Below are positions 9,889-17,881 of a DNA stretch of 64,000 bases, one piece after another. Both the position numbers and the translations under genes were made by a program. The stretch spans positions 434,001 to 498,000 of the forward strand of contig NZ_FOQH01000003.1 in the NCBI RefSeq assembly GCF_900113695.1, given 5' to 3'. Origin of the DNA: Albimonas pacifica (GTDB lineage Bacteria > Pseudomonadota > Alphaproteobacteria > Rhodobacterales > Rhodobacteraceae). The notes under the pieces are model-generated. The model did no database searches and was not told the origin of the DNA. It saw only the letters and a list, made by a program, of their open reading frames with translations. The first letter of the stretch is position 1. Each line of letters starts with the position of its first letter.

Positions 9889-10160
9889 GCGCCTGTTCTC
9901 CGGAGCCGTCTCTCGCTGATGCCGATCAGAGCGACTCGGCCGGAGGGGTCAAGGATCGCGAAGCGACCCGGCGAAGCCGGGCTTGTCCTTGACCCCTCCG
10001 GCCGAGTCGCTCAGGCATCAGAAGCGAGAGACGGATCCGGAGGACAGGCGCGGGCCCTGTTCTTTGGTGAGTCAGGAGCCCGCCGGAGGCTCCCTCCCTC
10101 CCCGATCCCTCGCTCCCGTTGCCAAGGGCGCGACGCAGCCAAGCCCGCCCGCAGGGCGCC
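9889..10160 (-). repeat. 270-bp dispersed palindromic element, copy A (inverted)
   Basis: First of four copies, in opposite orientation to the others. The 163-bp imperfect palindrome occupies 9889-10051, from GCGCCTGTTCTCCGGA to TCCGGAGGACAGGCGC. The accessory module follows at 10052-10160 with two smaller hairpins, GGAGCC/GGCTCC (10075-10093) and GCCC/GGGC (10143-10156). The palindrome contains GAGCGACTCG, TCAAGGA and TCCTTGA on opposite arms and a branched tip. It fills the gap between the convergent serine-hydrolase and crotonase genes. An open frame starting at 9919 runs through it but is a by-product of the palindrome (see findings). No terminal target duplication or transposase is visible. 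Confidence 0.85.
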
Positions 10161-10232
10161 TGTAGACCGATGCCTCGACAAGCGGCCGGCAGGCGGGCCT
10201 GGCGGCGTCTCGCGCGGGCCGGCCTGCGCGCA

Positions 10233-11060
10233 TCAGCGCCCCTGGAACCTCGGCGCCCGCTTCTCCTTGAAGGCCGCGCGGCCCTCGGCATAGTCCTCGC
10301 TGTCGAAGCAGGCCTGGATGGCGGCGTCGATCTCCTCGATTCCGGCGGGTTCCGCCGCCGCGGTGGCGCCGCGGATCGCCATTTTCGCCGCCTTCATGGT
10401 CAGCGGCGCGTTGCCGGCGATGCCGGCGAGGTAGCGCGCCGCGGCCTCGTCGAAGCCCTCCACGGGCAGCACCCGGTTGATCAGGCCGATGCGCAGGGCG
10501 TCCTCGGCGTCGTACTGGCGGGCGGTGTAGAAGATCTCGGCCGCGTGGGAGGGGCCGACCAGGTCGACCAGCGTCTTCACGCCCGGGTAGCGGTAGCCCA
10601 GGCCCAGCTTCGCCGCCGGGATCGCGAAGCGGCTGTTGGCGTCCGCGATGCGCAGGTCGCAGCCCAGCGCCGTGCCGAGGCCCCCCCCCACGCACCAGGT
10701 GCGGATCACCGCGACCGTGGGCAGCGGGCAGCCCGCGATCGCCTCGCCCGCCGCGCGGCCCGCGAGGTCGTAGGCCGCCACCTGCTCGGGCGTCGAGCGC
10801 AGGCGGCCGAACTCGGTGATGTCGGCGCCCGAGACGAAGCTCGCCTCGCCCTCGCCGCGGATCGCCACCACCCGCACCGAAGCGTCGCCCGCCAGCGCCG
10901 CCATCGCCGCGGGGATCTGGCGCCACATGTTCAGGGTCAGCGCGTTGCGGCGGCGGGGGTTGGAGACGGTCATCCAGCCCACCCCGTCCTCGACGGTCGC
11001 GAGGATCTGCGGGGTGTAGCCGTCGGCCTCGGGAATGGGCTCGGGGAGGATGGCGGTCAT
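10233..11060 (-). CDS. Enoyl-CoA hydratase/isomerase (crotonase) family protein
   Basis: 275 residues. Crotonases bind acyl-CoA and stabilise an enolate through a backbone oxyanion hole. The motifs are SFVSGADITEF and CVGGGLGTALGCDLRIA, followed by the trimerisation C-terminus. By eye, the position of the first catalytic Glu of enoyl-CoA hydratase (PE before the LLG-like turn) is Ala here (IPAAKLGLG), while a Glu is kept in AAEIFYTAR. It may therefore be an isomerase, hydrolase or decarboxylase-type member, not a classic hydratase. Its ATG overlaps the stop of the upstream CaiB-type gene by 4 bp (ATGA), so the two are translationally coupled. The CoA product of the transferase is the likely substrate. 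Confidence 0.88.
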   Translation of the reverse strand: MTAILPEPIPEADGYTPQILATVEDGVGWMTVSNPRRRNALTLNMWRQIPAAMAALAGDASVRVVAIRGEGEASFVSGADITEFGRLRSTPEQVAAYDLAGRAAGEAIAGCPLPTVAVIRTWCVGGGLGTALGCDLRIADANSRFAIPAAKLGLGYRYPGVKTLVDLVGPSHAAEIFYTARQYDAEDALRIGLINRVLPVEGFDEAAARYLAGIAGNAPLTMKAAKMAIRGATAAAEPAGIEEIDAAIQACFDSEDYAEGRAAFKEKRAPRFQGR

Positions 11061-12238
11061 GCGATCTTGCGCTCCTTCAGGTCCGCGATCTCGGCCGCGG
11101 AAAGGCCGAGTTCGGCCAGCAGTTCGTCGGAATGCTCGCCGGCCTCGGGCGCGGGCGCGCGCAGGACCGGCTCGGCGCCGGACATGCGGACCGGCTGGTT
11201 CAGCACCTTCAGCGGCCCGCGCGAGGGATGCTCGACCTCGCCCACCAGCCCCATCGCCTGCACCTGCGGGTCGGCGAAGACCTGGTCGACGGCGTTGATC
11301 GGGCCGCAGGGAATGGAGGCCGCGAGCAGCGCCTCGGTCCACTCGGCGATGGTTCGCGTGGCGGTGATCGCGCCGATCAGGGCGTTGAGGGCGGGGCGGT
11401 TGCGCAGGCGGTCGCGCGGCGCGGCGTAGTCGGGGTGGTCGGCCAGGTCCGCCCGTCCGATCACGGCGCAGAAATCCCGCCACATGCGGGCGCCGGTCAC
11501 GGCGATGTTCATCAGCCCGTCCGAGGCCGGGTAGACCCCCATCGGCGTCGCCGTGGGGTGGTCGTTGCCGGCCTGGCCGGGGACCTGGCCGTCGATCAGC
11601 CAGCGGGCGGCCTGGAAGTCCAGCATCGCCACCTGCGCCTGAAGCAGCGAGGTCTGCACCCAGCGCCCCTCGCCGGTGACCTCGCGCTCGAGCAGGGCGG
11701 CCATGACGCCCATGGCGCACCACATGCCCGCGGTCAGGTCCGCGACCGGAATGCCCGCGCGCACCGGCCCCTGGCCGGGCAGGCCGGTCACCGACATCAG
11801 CCCGCCCATGCCCTGCGCCACCTGGTCGAAGCCGGGGCGCGAGGCGTAGGGCCCGGTCTGCCCGAAGCCCGAGATCGACCCCATCACCAGCGCCGGGTTG
11901 CGCGCGTGCAGCGCCTCCCACCCCAGCCCCAGCCGGTCCATCACGCCGGGCCGGAAGTTCTCGACCAGCGCGTCGGCGCCGTCGACGAGGCGCAGGAGCA
12001 GGCCGCGCCCCTCCTCCGTCTTCAGGTCCAGCGTCAGCGAGCGCTTGTTGCGGTGCAGGTTCTGGAAGTCCGAGCCCGAGCGGTCGGCATAGCCCGAGGC
12101 GTCGGCCGGCGGCTCGATCCGGATCACGTCGGCGCCCCAGTCGGCGAACTGCTTCACGCAGGTCGGGCCGGAGCGGATCCGCGTCAGGTCGAGGATGCGG
12201 AAGCGCGACAGCGGGCCGGCGGCGACGGGGGCTCTCAC
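11057..12238 (-). CDS. CaiB/BaiF (class III) CoA-transferase, copy 1
   Basis: 393 residues from GTG 12238 (VRAPVAAGPLSRFRILDLTR). Class III CoA-transferases move CoA between carboxylic acids through an aspartyl-CoA intermediate. The fold is recognised from the N-terminal ILDLTRIRSGPTCVKQFADWGADVI, the RNKRSLTLDLK segment, and GIPVADLTAGMW, which carries the probable catalytic Asp. The start is the first plausible codon before the conserved domain; the upstream GAGAT sequence is a weak ribosome-binding site, and a longer frame continues into the palindromic element with no conserved content. It forms an operon with the overlapping crotonase gene. The acceptor acid is unknown. Confidence 0.88.
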   Translation of the reverse strand: MRAPVAAGPLSRFRILDLTRIRSGPTCVKQFADWGADVIRIEPPADASGYADRSGSDFQNLHRNKRSLTLDLKTEEGRGLLLRLVDGADALVENFRPGVMDRLGLGWEALHARNPALVMGSISGFGQTGPYASRPGFDQVAQGMGGLMSVTGLPGQGPVRAGIPVADLTAGMWCAMGVMAALLEREVTGEGRWVQTSLLQAQVAMLDFQAARWLIDGQVPGQAGNDHPTATPMGVYPASDGLMNIAVTGARMWRDFCAVIGRADLADHPDYAAPRDRLRNRPALNALIGAITATRTIAEWTEALLAASIPCGPINAVDQVFADPQVQAMGLVGEVEHPSRGPLKVLNQPVRMSGAEPVLRAPAPEAGEHSDELLAELGLSAAEIADLKERKIA

Positions 12239-12353
12239 GGCGGGGGATCTCGGTAGGGCACGGGGGGCGGACTCCTGCAGGCGGGAGCGGCAGCCTAGCC
12301 AGCGGGAGGGTCGAGCGTCGAGGGCGAATGCAGCGAAGGGGAGCGGGGACGCG

Positions 12354-12624
12354 GGCGCCCTGCGGGCGGGCCTGGCTGCGGGGCGCCTGCCGGCAGGTCG
12401 CGACGGATCGGAGAGAGGGAGCCTCCGGCGGGCTCCTGACTCACCCAAGAACAAAGCGCCCGCGCCTGTCCTCCGGATCCGTCTCTCGCTTGCGATGCCT
12501 GAGCGACTCGCCCCCTCCGGTCAAGGACAAGCCCCGCTCCGCGGGGTCGCTTCGCGATCCTTGACCGGAGGGGGCGAGTCGCTCTGTTCGGCATCCGCGA
12601 GAGACGGCTCCGGAGAACAGGCGC
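12354..12624 (+). repeat. 270-bp dispersed palindromic element, copy B
   Basis: The accessory module starts at GGCGCCCTGCGGGCGGGC (12354) and includes the GGAGCC/GGCTCC hairpin (about 12419-12437). The 163-bp palindrome is 12462-12624. Its outer arm has TCTCTCGC/GCGAGAGA, and its inner arm has CCCCCTCCGG/CCGGAGGGGG. Unlike the other copies it sits between two co-directional minus-strand genes, downstream of the second CaiB-type gene and upstream of the first, so it may lie in the 5' region of the caiB1-crotonase transcript. Confidence 0.85.
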
Positions 12625-12744
12625 TCCCGGACGGGCTTGCGGCCAGGGGCGCCCGGCAGGGCGAGGGCGGCGGGGCCAGGCGCAGGGGCGGGGCCGGGCG
12701 CAGGGGCGCGACGCCCGCCCTGCGCCGCGGGCGGGAGCGTGAGG

Positions 12745-12771
12745 CAGGCGCCGCGGTCGACGCGGCGCCTG
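12745..12771 (-). terminator. Hairpin after second CaiB-type gene
   Basis: Perfect 11-bp CAGGCGCCGCG/CGCGGCGCCTG stem with a GTCGA loop, 34 bp past the stop of the minus-strand CoA-transferase gene. It is a plausible end for the acyl-CoA dehydrogenase/CoA-transferase transcript. The rest of 12625-12804 is GC-rich with no gene seen. Confidence 0.5.
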
Positions 12772-12804
12772 CGCGCGGCGGGGGCGGCGCGGAGGCCGTG
12801 GGCG

Positions 12805-14028
12805 TCAGGCCTTCGGGGGGGGGACCACGCCGGAGGCGAGGAGGGCGGCGATCTCGTCCTCGGAATAGCCGGCCTCGGCCAGGATCTCGGCGGTATGCTC
12901 GCCGAAGGCGGGCGGGGCGCGGCGGAAATCGGCGGGGGTCCGGCTCAGCTTCGCCGGCGCGCCGAGGCCCTGGTAGTCGCCGATCTCCACCCGCATGCCG
13001 CGGTGGCGGGCGTGGGGCTGGGCCAGCGCCTCGGCCACGTCCAGCACCGGCCCGGCGGGGACGCCGCCCTCGATCAGCTCCTGCGCCAGCGGGCCGCCGT
13101 CCTTGTCGGCCATCGCCGCTTCCAGGACCGCGCGCAGGTCCTCGCGGTTGGTCACCCGGTCGCCGTTGGTGGCGAAGCGGGGGTCCTGCGCGATCTCCGG
13201 CGCGCCGAGGATCGCGCAGAGGCGCTGGAACTGGCGGTCGTTGCCGACCGCCAGATACACCGGCCGGGTGGCGGTCGCGTAGGCCGAATAGGGGCTGATG
13301 TTGGGATGGTCGTTGCCCGTCAGCCGCGGGGTCTTGCCGTTCAGCACGTAGTTCGCGGCATGCGGGTGCAGCAGCGACAGGGCGGCGTCGAACAGCGAGC
13401 TCTCGACGAACTGGCCCTTGTCGGTGTCCGCGCGGTTCTTGAGCGCCAGCATCACGGCGAGCGTGGCGTTCAGGCCCGCCACCATGTCCACCACCGGCAG
13501 GCCCACGCGGGTCGGACCGCTCTCGGGCGTGCCGTTGACCGACATGATGCCGCCCATCGCCTGCAGGATCGCGTCGTAGCCCGGCAGGCCGCCCAGCGGG
13601 CCGTCGGCGCCGAAGCCCGACACCCGGCAGTGGATCAGGCGCGGGAAGCGCGGGGCCAGCACGTCGTCGTAGCCGAGGCCCCATTTCTCCAGCGTGCCGG
13701 TCTTGAAGTTCTCCAGCAGCACGTCGGCGTCTTCGAGCAGGCGGAACAGGACCTCGCGCCCCTCCGGCCTGGTCAGGTCCAGCGCCATCGCCCGCTTGTT
13801 GCGGTTCAGCCCGAGGAAATACGAGGCCGTGCCGTCCAGGAACGGCGGACCCCAGGCGCGGGTCTCGTCCCCCGCGGGCGGCTCGACCTTGATCACGTCG
13901 GCGCCGTGGTCGCCCAGGATCTGGCCGCAGAACGGGCCGCCCAGAACGCGGGAGAGGTCGACCACCTTCAGCCCGGCGAGGGCGCCGGTGGGGGCGAGGG
14001 CGGGGCGGGTCTCGGGGGCGTCTTTCAT
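12805..14028 (-). CDS. CaiB/BaiF (class III) CoA-transferase, copy 2
   Basis: 407 residues. Recognised by LKVVDLSRVLGGPFCGQILG, the NRNKRAMALDLTRPEG segment, ENFKTGTLEKWGL and GLPVVDMVAGLNA, which carries the probable catalytic Asp. The ATG at 14028 is preferred over a GTG at 14037 because a GGAG lies 8 nt before it. The stop of the upstream acyl-CoA dehydrogenase gene is only 5 bp away, so the two are one operon. Together they could activate a carboxylic acid to its CoA ester by CoA transfer and then desaturate it. It is a clear paralogue of the transferase at 11057-12238, but the two are diverged enough to use different acids. Confidence 0.9.
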   Translation of the reverse strand: MKDAPETRPALAPTGALAGLKVVDLSRVLGGPFCGQILGDHGADVIKVEPPAGDETRAWGPPFLDGTASYFLGLNRNKRAMALDLTRPEGREVLFRLLEDADVLLENFKTGTLEKWGLGYDDVLAPRFPRLIHCRVSGFGADGPLGGLPGYDAILQAMGGIMSVNGTPESGPTRVGLPVVDMVAGLNATLAVMLALKNRADTDKGQFVESSLFDAALSLLHPHAANYVLNGKTPRLTGNDHPNISPYSAYATATRPVYLAVGNDRQFQRLCAILGAPEIAQDPRFATNGDRVTNREDLRAVLEAAMADKDGGPLAQELIEGGVPAGPVLDVAEALAQPHARHRGMRVEIGDYQGLGAPAKLSRTPADFRRAPPAFGEHTAEILAEAGYSEDEIAALLASGVVPPPKA

Positions 14029-14033
14029 CGGGG

Positions 14034-15770
14034 TCACTCCGCGGCGATGGCGTCGACGCCCGGGCCGTCGGCCAGGGCGCGCTCGAGGATGGACGAGGCC
14101 TCGCCCTCGTCGCCGGCGGTCCCGCGCATCGGGTCGCGCACCGAGAGCTTGTGGGCGACGACCGCGTCCGACAGGCGCGCCCGGTCGCCGGCATAGGCGT
14201 TGGAGCGCTCGCGCAGGCGGGCGTCCTCCCAGCACATCACCACCGCCGAGGTCGCGTTGTAGACCGCCGAGGCGGCCTGGCGGGCGTCGGCCTCGCGCTC
14301 GCGGTCATGGGCCACCGCGTCGAGGAACTCGGCCGCGCGCAGGTAGGCGTCGCGGGCGCGGGCGGCGGCGGCCGCATCGCCGTCCGACTGGGCGGAAAGC
14401 TCGTCGAGATAGGCGGTCAGGTGGGTCAGCGCGTCCTCCCGCTTCACGGCGCGGGAGACGTCGAGGGCGACGATGTTGGACGTCCCCTCCCAGATCGAGC
14501 CGAGGTGGCTGTCGCGCAGCACGCGGGCGTCGGACCATTCCTCGATGTAGCCGCAGCCGCCGCGGACCTCCATCGCGTCGCCCGCCACCTTGCGCGCGTC
14601 GCGGCAGGTGCGGAACTTCAGCAGCGGCGTCATGATCCGCAGCACCTTCGCCATGCGCGCGTCGCCCTTGTCGGAGGCCTCCAGCGCCCGGGCCGTCTGG
14701 AACACCATCGAGCGGCCCTGCTCGGCCGTCGTCAGCATCTTCAGGAGCTGGCGGCGCATCAGCGGCAGGTCGATCAGGCGCTTTCCGAAGGCGGTGCGGT
14801 TGCGGGCGATGAACAGGGCCTCGTTGACCGAGCGGCGCATCATCCCCGCGGAGCGCACGCCGTTGGCGAGCCGCGAGTTGTTGATCATGTCGGTCATCTG
14901 CTTGAAGCCCTGGCCGGGGTCGCCGACCATGTAGGCGGTCGCCCCCTCCAGCGCGATCTCGCCCGAGGCCATGGACTTGGTGCCCATCTTCTCCTTCAGC
15001 CGCAGGATCCGGTAGGCGTTCTTCGTGCCGTCCGGCAGATGCCGCGGCAGCAGGAACAGGCTGAGGGCTTTCGTCCCGTCCCCCGCGCCCTCGGGCCGGG
15101 CCAGCACCATCGCCAGCGCCGCGTCGGGGTTCGAGCAGAACCACTTGTCGCCGTAGAGCTTCCACGCGCCGTCTTCCTGGCGGGCGATCGTGTCGATGGC
15201 GCCGACGTCGGAGCCGGCCATCTGCTCGGTCATGAACATCGCGCCCTGGAAGAGCTGGTCCATGTCCTGGGAGGTCAGCTGATCGAAATAGCGGTCGATC
15301 AGCTCGCGGTCGCCGAACTTCACCAGCGTGCGCGTCAGGCTGTCGGTCATCGACAACGGGCAGCACAGGCCGAACTCCGCCTGCACGAACAGGTAGACGA
15401 GGGCGTATTTCACCAGCGGGGGGAGCTTCTCCTCGGCCCCGAAGACGCCCGCGCGGTGGGACATGGCGGCGAGGCCGAACTCGCCGTAGGCCACGCGCTC
15501 CAGCTCCACATAGGCGGGATGCTTCTCGATCCGCTCGAGGTTCGCGCCGTTGCGGGCGCGGATCTGCAGCGTGGGCGGGTTCTTGTCCGCGGTCAGCGCC
15601 AGCTCCTCCAGCGCGCCGCCGGCGAGCGCGCCCATGCGGTCGACCTGGGGCATGACGCGGGCGTGCACGGCGGGGTCGAGATAGACCTCGAGCAGCGCCG
15701 CCATCGCGGGGTCGGCGCGCAGCACGTTCAGGCCGGCGCTGTCGGGGATGTTGCGGTGGATGCTCGCCAT
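14034..15770 (-). CDS. Acyl-CoA dehydrogenase, AidB-like subgroup
   Basis: 578 residues, longer than the usual ~390 because of extended N- and C-terminal regions, as in the AidB/isovaleryl-CoA-dehydrogenase-like branch. It is a flavoprotein that would introduce a 2,3-double bond into an acyl-CoA and pass electrons to ETF. FAD/substrate motifs include MTEQMAGSDVGAIDT (about residues 185-200), RNRTAFGKRLIDLPLMR, RGGCGYIEEW and SIWEGTSNIVALDV, whose Glu is at the catalytic-base position. ATG 15770 is preceded by GGAAGGACA. It heads a minus-strand operon with the second CaiB-type gene and is divergent from a LysR gene, its likely regulator. The substrate is unknown. Confidence 0.9.
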   Translation of the reverse strand: MASIHRNIPDSAGLNVLRADPAMAALLEVYLDPAVHARVMPQVDRMGALAGGALEELALTADKNPPTLQIRARNGANLERIEKHPAYVELERVAYGEFGLAAMSHRAGVFGAEEKLPPLVKYALVYLFVQAEFGLCCPLSMTDSLTRTLVKFGDRELIDRYFDQLTSQDMDQLFQGAMFMTEQMAGSDVGAIDTIARQEDGAWKLYGDKWFCSNPDAALAMVLARPEGAGDGTKALSLFLLPRHLPDGTKNAYRILRLKEKMGTKSMASGEIALEGATAYMVGDPGQGFKQMTDMINNSRLANGVRSAGMMRRSVNEALFIARNRTAFGKRLIDLPLMRRQLLKMLTTAEQGRSMVFQTARALEASDKGDARMAKVLRIMTPLLKFRTCRDARKVAGDAMEVRGGCGYIEEWSDARVLRDSHLGSIWEGTSNIVALDVSRAVKREDALTHLTAYLDELSAQSDGDAAAAARARDAYLRAAEFLDAVAHDREREADARQAASAVYNATSAVVMCWEDARLRERSNAYAGDRARLSDAVVAHKLSVRDPMRGTAGDEGEASSILERALADGPGVDAIAAE

Positions 15771-15862
15771 GGCGTGTCCTTCCCGGGTGTCTCTCTCGCC
15801 CTGGGCGGGCGGGGCCGAGCGGACCCTGCACCGGAGGCGATTGCCGATCCAATACCGATTTT

Positions 15863-15876
15863 CTATCGTTCGATAG
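15863..15876. promoter_or_regulatory. Inverted repeat in the LysR/acyl-CoA dehydrogenase divergent promoter
   Basis: Perfect CTATCG-TT-CGATAG palindrome within an A/T-rich patch, 24 bp before the LysR start and 93 bp before the divergent dehydrogenase start. It is a candidate LysR operator; the factor is inferred from position only. Confidence 0.5.
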
Positions 15877-15899
15877 GCGCCCAGCTATGAGACGACGCG

Positions 15900-16808
15900 A
15901 TGGCCATCACCTTCCGGCAGCTTCAGCACTTCCTCGCGTTGTCCGAGGAGCTGCATTTCGGCCGCGCCGCGGCGAAGCTGAACATCTCGCAGCCGCCGCT
16001 GTCGGCCTCGCTGCGCCAGCTCGAGGAGCAGCTGGGCTGCGCGCTGATGGAGCGGTCCTCCAAGCAGGTGCGCCTGACCGAGGCGGGGGCGGTGTTCGCG
16101 GCGCAGGCGGCGCGGATCCTCGGCCAGCTCGACCACGCCCAGGCGCTGACCAGCCGGGCGGCGCGGGGGGCGGGAGGGCGGCTGACGGTCTCCTTCGTGC
16201 CCTCGATGCTGTTCCGCCGCCTGCCCGAAACCCTGCGCGGCTTCGAGGAAGGCTACCCGGACGTCGAGCTCGCCCTGCACGAGGTCAACACCGCCGGCCA
16301 GGTCGAAGGGCTGATGCAGGCCCGCTTCGACGTCGGCTTCATCCACGAGGCGCCCCTGCCGGACGCGCTGGAGAGCCGGGTGATCGAGACCGAGCGCCTG
16401 GTCTGCGCCCTGCCGCGGGGCCATCGGCTGGCGGGGCGCAGCCGGATCTCGCTGGACCAGCTCGCGGGGGAGCGGGCGCTGCTGTTCTCGCGCGAATACG
16501 CCGCCGCCGCCCATGACCGCATCGCGGGCCTGCTGGCCGAGGCGGGGGTCGCCGCCCATGCGCCCTGGCAGATCCGGAGCTGGTTCACCATCGTCGCCCT
16601 GGTGGGGCAGGGGATGGGGGTGGCGCTGGTGCCCTCGGCGCTGGCCCGCAACGGGCTGGGCGAGGTCGCCTATGTCGAGGTCGACGGGGCGCGGGCCGAG
16701 CAGGGGATCCTGATGTGCTGGCGGCGCGAGGACCTGCCCCCCGCCGCCCGGGAGTTCGTCGCCCACGTGCGCGCCAACGGCCTGGGCCGGCCGCTCGCCG
16801 CGGCCTGA
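15900..16808 (+). CDS. LysR-family transcriptional regulator
   Basis: 302 residues. The N-terminal winged helix-turn-helix is clear (FRQLQHFLALSEELHFGRAA, then ISQPPLSASLRQLEEQLG, residues ~5-60). A periplasmic-binding-like effector domain follows from about residue 90 (GRLTVSFVPSMLFRRLPETL). It is divergent from the acyl-CoA dehydrogenase/CaiB operon with a 129-bp gap that holds a perfect inverted repeat, the usual layout for a LysR protein that activates the neighbouring operon in response to a pathway acid or CoA ester. The effector is not identifiable. Confidence 0.93.
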   Translation: MAITFRQLQHFLALSEELHFGRAAAKLNISQPPLSASLRQLEEQLGCALMERSSKQVRLTEAGAVFAAQAARILGQLDHAQALTSRAARGAGGRLTVSFVPSMLFRRLPETLRGFEEGYPDVELALHEVNTAGQVEGLMQARFDVGFIHEAPLPDALESRVIETERLVCALPRGHRLAGRSRISLDQLAGERALLFSREYAAAAHDRIAGLLAEAGVAAHAPWQIRSWFTIVALVGQGMGVALVPSALARNGLGEVAYVEVDGARAEQGILMCWRREDLPPAAREFVAHVRANGLGRPLAAA

Positions 16809-16912
16809 GCGGGGCCGCGCCGGCCGGCCCGGCTCGGCCGGGCGCGCGGCAGGTCGTCGCGCCGGGCGGCTCGTCGGTTCCGACGGCGCGCGGGCGGCGC
16901 GCTCTGGCGAAA

Positions 16913-16930
16913 TTCAATCGCACGGTTAAG
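16913..16930. promoter_or_regulatory. Palindromic operator candidate O1 (TTCAATCG-CA-CGGTTAAG)
   Basis: One of three related palindromes of pattern TTNAATCG-N2-CGRTTAA. It lies 197 bp before the crotonase start at 17127. The spacing of half-sites suits a dimeric TetR- or GntR-type regulator; no cognate factor is assigned. Confidence 0.55.
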
Positions 16931-17047
16931 ATGCGGGCCGCGACGGGCCTTCGGGCCGCGGGCGTCGACGCGTCTGCGGGCGCGCCGCACCGCCGCGCCG
17001 GGGCGCGAGGATATCGACCCGCGCGCGGAGTTGGCGTAGGGAACGCG

Positions 17048-17065
17048 TTCAATCGCCCGGTTAAC
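17048..17065. promoter_or_regulatory. Palindromic operator candidate O2 (TTCAATCG-CC-CGGTTAAC)
   Basis: Second copy of the TTNAATCG-N2-CGRTTAA palindrome, 135 bp after the first and 62 bp before the crotonase start, so it could cover the promoter of the 17.1-20.2 kb operon. The rest of the 318-bp gap (16809-17126) holds only GC-rich sequence. Confidence 0.6.
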
Positions 17066-17126
17066 GGGCCGGCCGGGGCCGTCGCCCCGGCGCAGACAAG
17101 GGCCGCGACAGGCCGGGAGGATGACC

Positions 17127-17864
17127 ATGGCGGAGCTGGTGCTGCGCGAGGATCGCGACGGGCTGACCGTCCTGACGCTGAACCGCCCCGAGAAGCTCAA
17201 CGCCCTCACCGTGGCCCTGTTCCAGGAGCTGCGCGACCATGTCGAGGCGATCGCGGGGGACGAGGCGGTCCGCTGCGTGGTGCTGCGGGGCGCGGGCAAG
17301 TGCTTCTCGGCGGGCAACGACCTCGCCGACATCGGCGCGGGCAAGACGCCGCCGTCGCGGGGCTGGCACTCCGAGACCCTGCGGATGATGGAGAAGATGC
17401 CCAAGCCGGTGATCGCGGCCGTGCACTCGCACTGCTACACCGGCGCGCTGGAGGTGGCGCTGGCCTGCGACTTCATCCTCGCCGCGGACGATGCGAAATT
17501 CGCCGACACCCACGGGCGCTGGGCGCTCACCCCGGTCTGGGGGATGAGCCAGCGCCTGCCGCGGCGGGTGGGGATCGCCACCGCCAAGCGCATGACCTTC
17601 ACCGCCGAGACCGTGCCCGCCGCCGAGGCGCTGCGCATCGGTCTGGCGGAATACGTGGTCCCGCTCGCGTCCTTCGACGCCGAGATCGAGAAGCTGGGGC
17701 GCAGGATCGCCGACAACTCCCCCTTCTCCCACGCCGCGGCCAAGCGCCTGCTGGAGGCGACGGACGCCCGCCCGCTGGACGCCGGCCTCGCCTGGGAATG
17801 GCAGGAGAGCGAGGGCCGCGGCCCCGACGCCGCCGAGCGCATCGCCCGTTTCCTCAAGAAATAG
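17127..17864 (+). CDS. Enoyl-CoA hydratase/isomerase (crotonase) family protein
   Basis: 245 residues (MAELVLREDRDG). The ATG at 17127 is used because GGGAGG ends 6 nt before it; an ATG at 17121 abuts that ribosome-binding site. The oxyanion-hole motifs are CFSAGNDLADI and SHCYTGALEVALACDFILA. The usual catalytic Glu pair of enoyl-CoA hydratase is not obvious (FADTHGRWALTPVWG), so the exact reaction on the CoA thioester is uncertain. First gene of an operon with two acyl-CoA dehydrogenase genes (17-bp and 11-bp gaps), under the two palindromic operator candidates. Confidence 0.88.
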   Translation: MAELVLREDRDGLTVLTLNRPEKLNALTVALFQELRDHVEAIAGDEAVRCVVLRGAGKCFSAGNDLADIGAGKTPPSRGWHSETLRMMEKMPKPVIAAVHSHCYTGALEVALACDFILAADDAKFADTHGRWALTPVWGMSQRLPRRVGIATAKRMTFTAETVPAAEALRIGLAEYVVPLASFDAEIEKLGRRIADNSPFSHAAAKRLLEATDARPLDAGLAWEWQESEGRGPDAAERIARFLKK

Positions 17865-17881
17865 CCCCCCGGAGGAGCCCC

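Noticed and set aside
9919..10293. Frame in copy A of the repeat that could be called a hypothetical gene
   Set aside because: It lies inside the palindrome, has no independent ribosome-binding site, and its frame is a by-product of the repeat. It is reported as part of the element instead.
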